NCBI RefSeq assembly: GCF_937900395.1
Contig: NZ_CALCDX010000024.1
Coordinates: 1 to 24,055, forward strand
Direction of reading: 5' to 3'
Length of the DNA stretch: 24,055 nt
Origin: an uncultured Caulobacter sp.
GTDB lineage: Bacteria > Pseudomonadota > Alphaproteobacteria > Caulobacterales > Caulobacteraceae
Below are positions 23,581-24,055 of this stretch, in pieces. How positions within the stretch are numbered: position 1 is the first letter of the stretch; the number at the start of each line of letters is the position of its first letter. The notes beneath the pieces were generated by a model. The model saw nothing but the letters and a program-made list of their open reading frames with translations. It was not told the origin of the DNA and made no database searches. Position numbers and translations under genes: made by a program.

Positions 23581-24055
23581 ATGGCGTCTCCCGCGCGTGA
23601 ACTGCAAAAGCTGCTGCCGATCATGGAAGCGCAGCACCTCGATATGATGGCGCTGGTTGCAGGCGCTAATTTCCAGCGCATTTTCCGGTGGGATTTCCAT
23701 CAGAACGAGCGGCCCGTGGTCGTCCTGCTCCGGCGGGACGGCAAGGCCGTGGCCATCGTGCCGCATATCGAATTGCCCTCTTTCGAGCCGCTCGGTTTTG
23801 AGGGCGAGGTGTTCTTCTGGCGCGACGAGGAGAAATTCGAAGGCGCGTTTCAGGCTGCGGGCCGCGCGATGGGCCAGGCCGCCGGCGGCGCGATGGGCAA
23901 GGTGGTGCGCCTCGGTGTCGAAGGGCAGCGCATGCGCGTTTTTGAGCAGTTTGCCCTCGCGCGGGCCTTTCCGCATCAGCTCTCCGGCGGGCAACGCCAG
24001 CGCGTGGCGATCGCGCTGGCGTTGGCGGGAAATCCGCGCCTCCTCGTGGCCGATG
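23581..24055 (+). CDS. Chimeric frame: M24 peptidase N-domain joined to an Opp/Dpp ABC ATPase fragment (partial)
   Basis: An open frame from ATG 23581 runs off the window, giving 158 residues. Residues 1 to about 128 match the creatinase/prolidase N-terminal domain of M24 Xaa-Pro peptidases (LQKLLPIMEAQHLDMMALV, then RWDFHQNERPVVVLLRRDG, then VRLGVEGQRMRV). From residue 129 or so the same frame reads FPHQLSGGQRQRVAIALALA, then GNPRLLVAD. This is the signature motif and the start of Walker B of oligopeptide ABC ATPases (OppD/DppD type). The metal-binding half of the peptidase and the Walker A half of the ATPase are missing. The change falls near 23961-23975. Codons such as GTT, GCA, AAT and TTT are commoner than elsewhere in the window. 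Either two genes have been fused by a deletion, or this contig end is misassembled. The frame should not be read as a working enzyme. Confidence 0.75.
   Translation, partial: MASPARELQKLLPIMEAQHLDMMALVAGANFQRIFRWDFHQNERPVVVLLRRDGKAVAIVPHIELPSFEPLGFEGEVFFWRDEEKFEGAFQAAGRAMGQAAGGAMGKVVRLGVEGQRMRVFEQFALARAFPHQLSGGQRQRVAIALALAGNPRLLVAD

Noticed and set aside
23526..23600. A 24-codon frame (MFGQAGRGKEQ...) overlapping the start of the right-edge frame
   Set aside because: No ribosome site and no conservation evidence. It overlaps the likely start of a longer frame and is probably chance.
21303..23681. A 792-codon minus-strand frame opposite the OPT transporter
   Set aside because: A shadow of a GC-rich membrane-protein gene. 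The product is low-complexity (Gly/Asp/His/Gln/Arg) and has no recognisable domain.
23524..23994. A 156-codon minus-strand frame covering the right-edge segment
   Set aside because: It lies opposite the plus-strand frame, which has recognisable peptidase and ABC motifs. The minus-strand product has none.

Overview
The window reads as a piece of an alphaproteobacterial chromosome, most likely Caulobacter or a close Caulobacteraceae relative. The first 316 bases are the 5' part of a 16S rRNA gene, in reverse orientation, of Caulobacter/Phenylobacterium type. GC content is high with strong third-position GC bias. The gene content also fits: MASE1 and hybrid sensor kinases, a DUF2336 protein, a PAS_5 protein and GANTC (CcrM-type) sites between genes. 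No phage, insertion sequence, CRISPR array or tRNA gene was found.

Layout. (1) 1-1236: 16S 5' end, its leader and tandem candidate rrn promoters, all reading leftward. (2) 1237-1668: an Rrf2-family regulator with four cysteines. (3) 1707-4867, leftward: hybrid histidine kinase, rhomboid-like membrane protein, CBS-pair protein. (4) 5066-9283, rightward: an ABC-F ATPase of Uup type, then a MASE1 hybrid histidine kinase. (5) 9359-11858: a compact ABC importer operon of NMT1/SsuABC/TauABC type, with stop/start overlaps at both junctions. (6) 11983-16072: a DUF2336 protein and an M16 zinc-peptidase lipoprotein closed by a clear terminator. (7) 16228-16773: a PAS_5 protein, then a long perfect inverted repeat. 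(8) 16984-19677, leftward: gamma-carbonic-anhydrase-like protein, a cluster of palindromic repeats with a candidate operator, and a GMC oxidoreductase. (9) 20008-23423, rightward: a PhoH-family ATPase, a small exported protein of unknown function and an OPT-family transporter. (10) 23424-24055: an unusual end segment.

Most genes are ordinary chromosomal functions: signalling, uptake, envelope proteolysis and RNA/translation ATPases. They do not form one coherent system. The clearest functional unit is the three-gene ABC importer. Two hybrid kinases, one soluble and one membrane-bound, flank the ABC-F gene; both end in a receiver domain and neither has a DNA-binding output beside it.

The points most worth a second look are these. 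An in-frame chimeric open frame at the right edge joins an Xaa-Pro-peptidase N-terminal domain to the signature region of an Opp/Dpp ABC ATPase; this could be a deletion fusion or a contig-end misassembly. The rhomboid protein has Tyr where the catalytic His is expected. Intrinsic-terminator-like hairpins lie just upstream of the phoH and OPT start codons. A near-perfect palindrome centred on a GANTC site lies upstream of the GMC gene. I see no convincing evidence of a wholly new multi-gene system.
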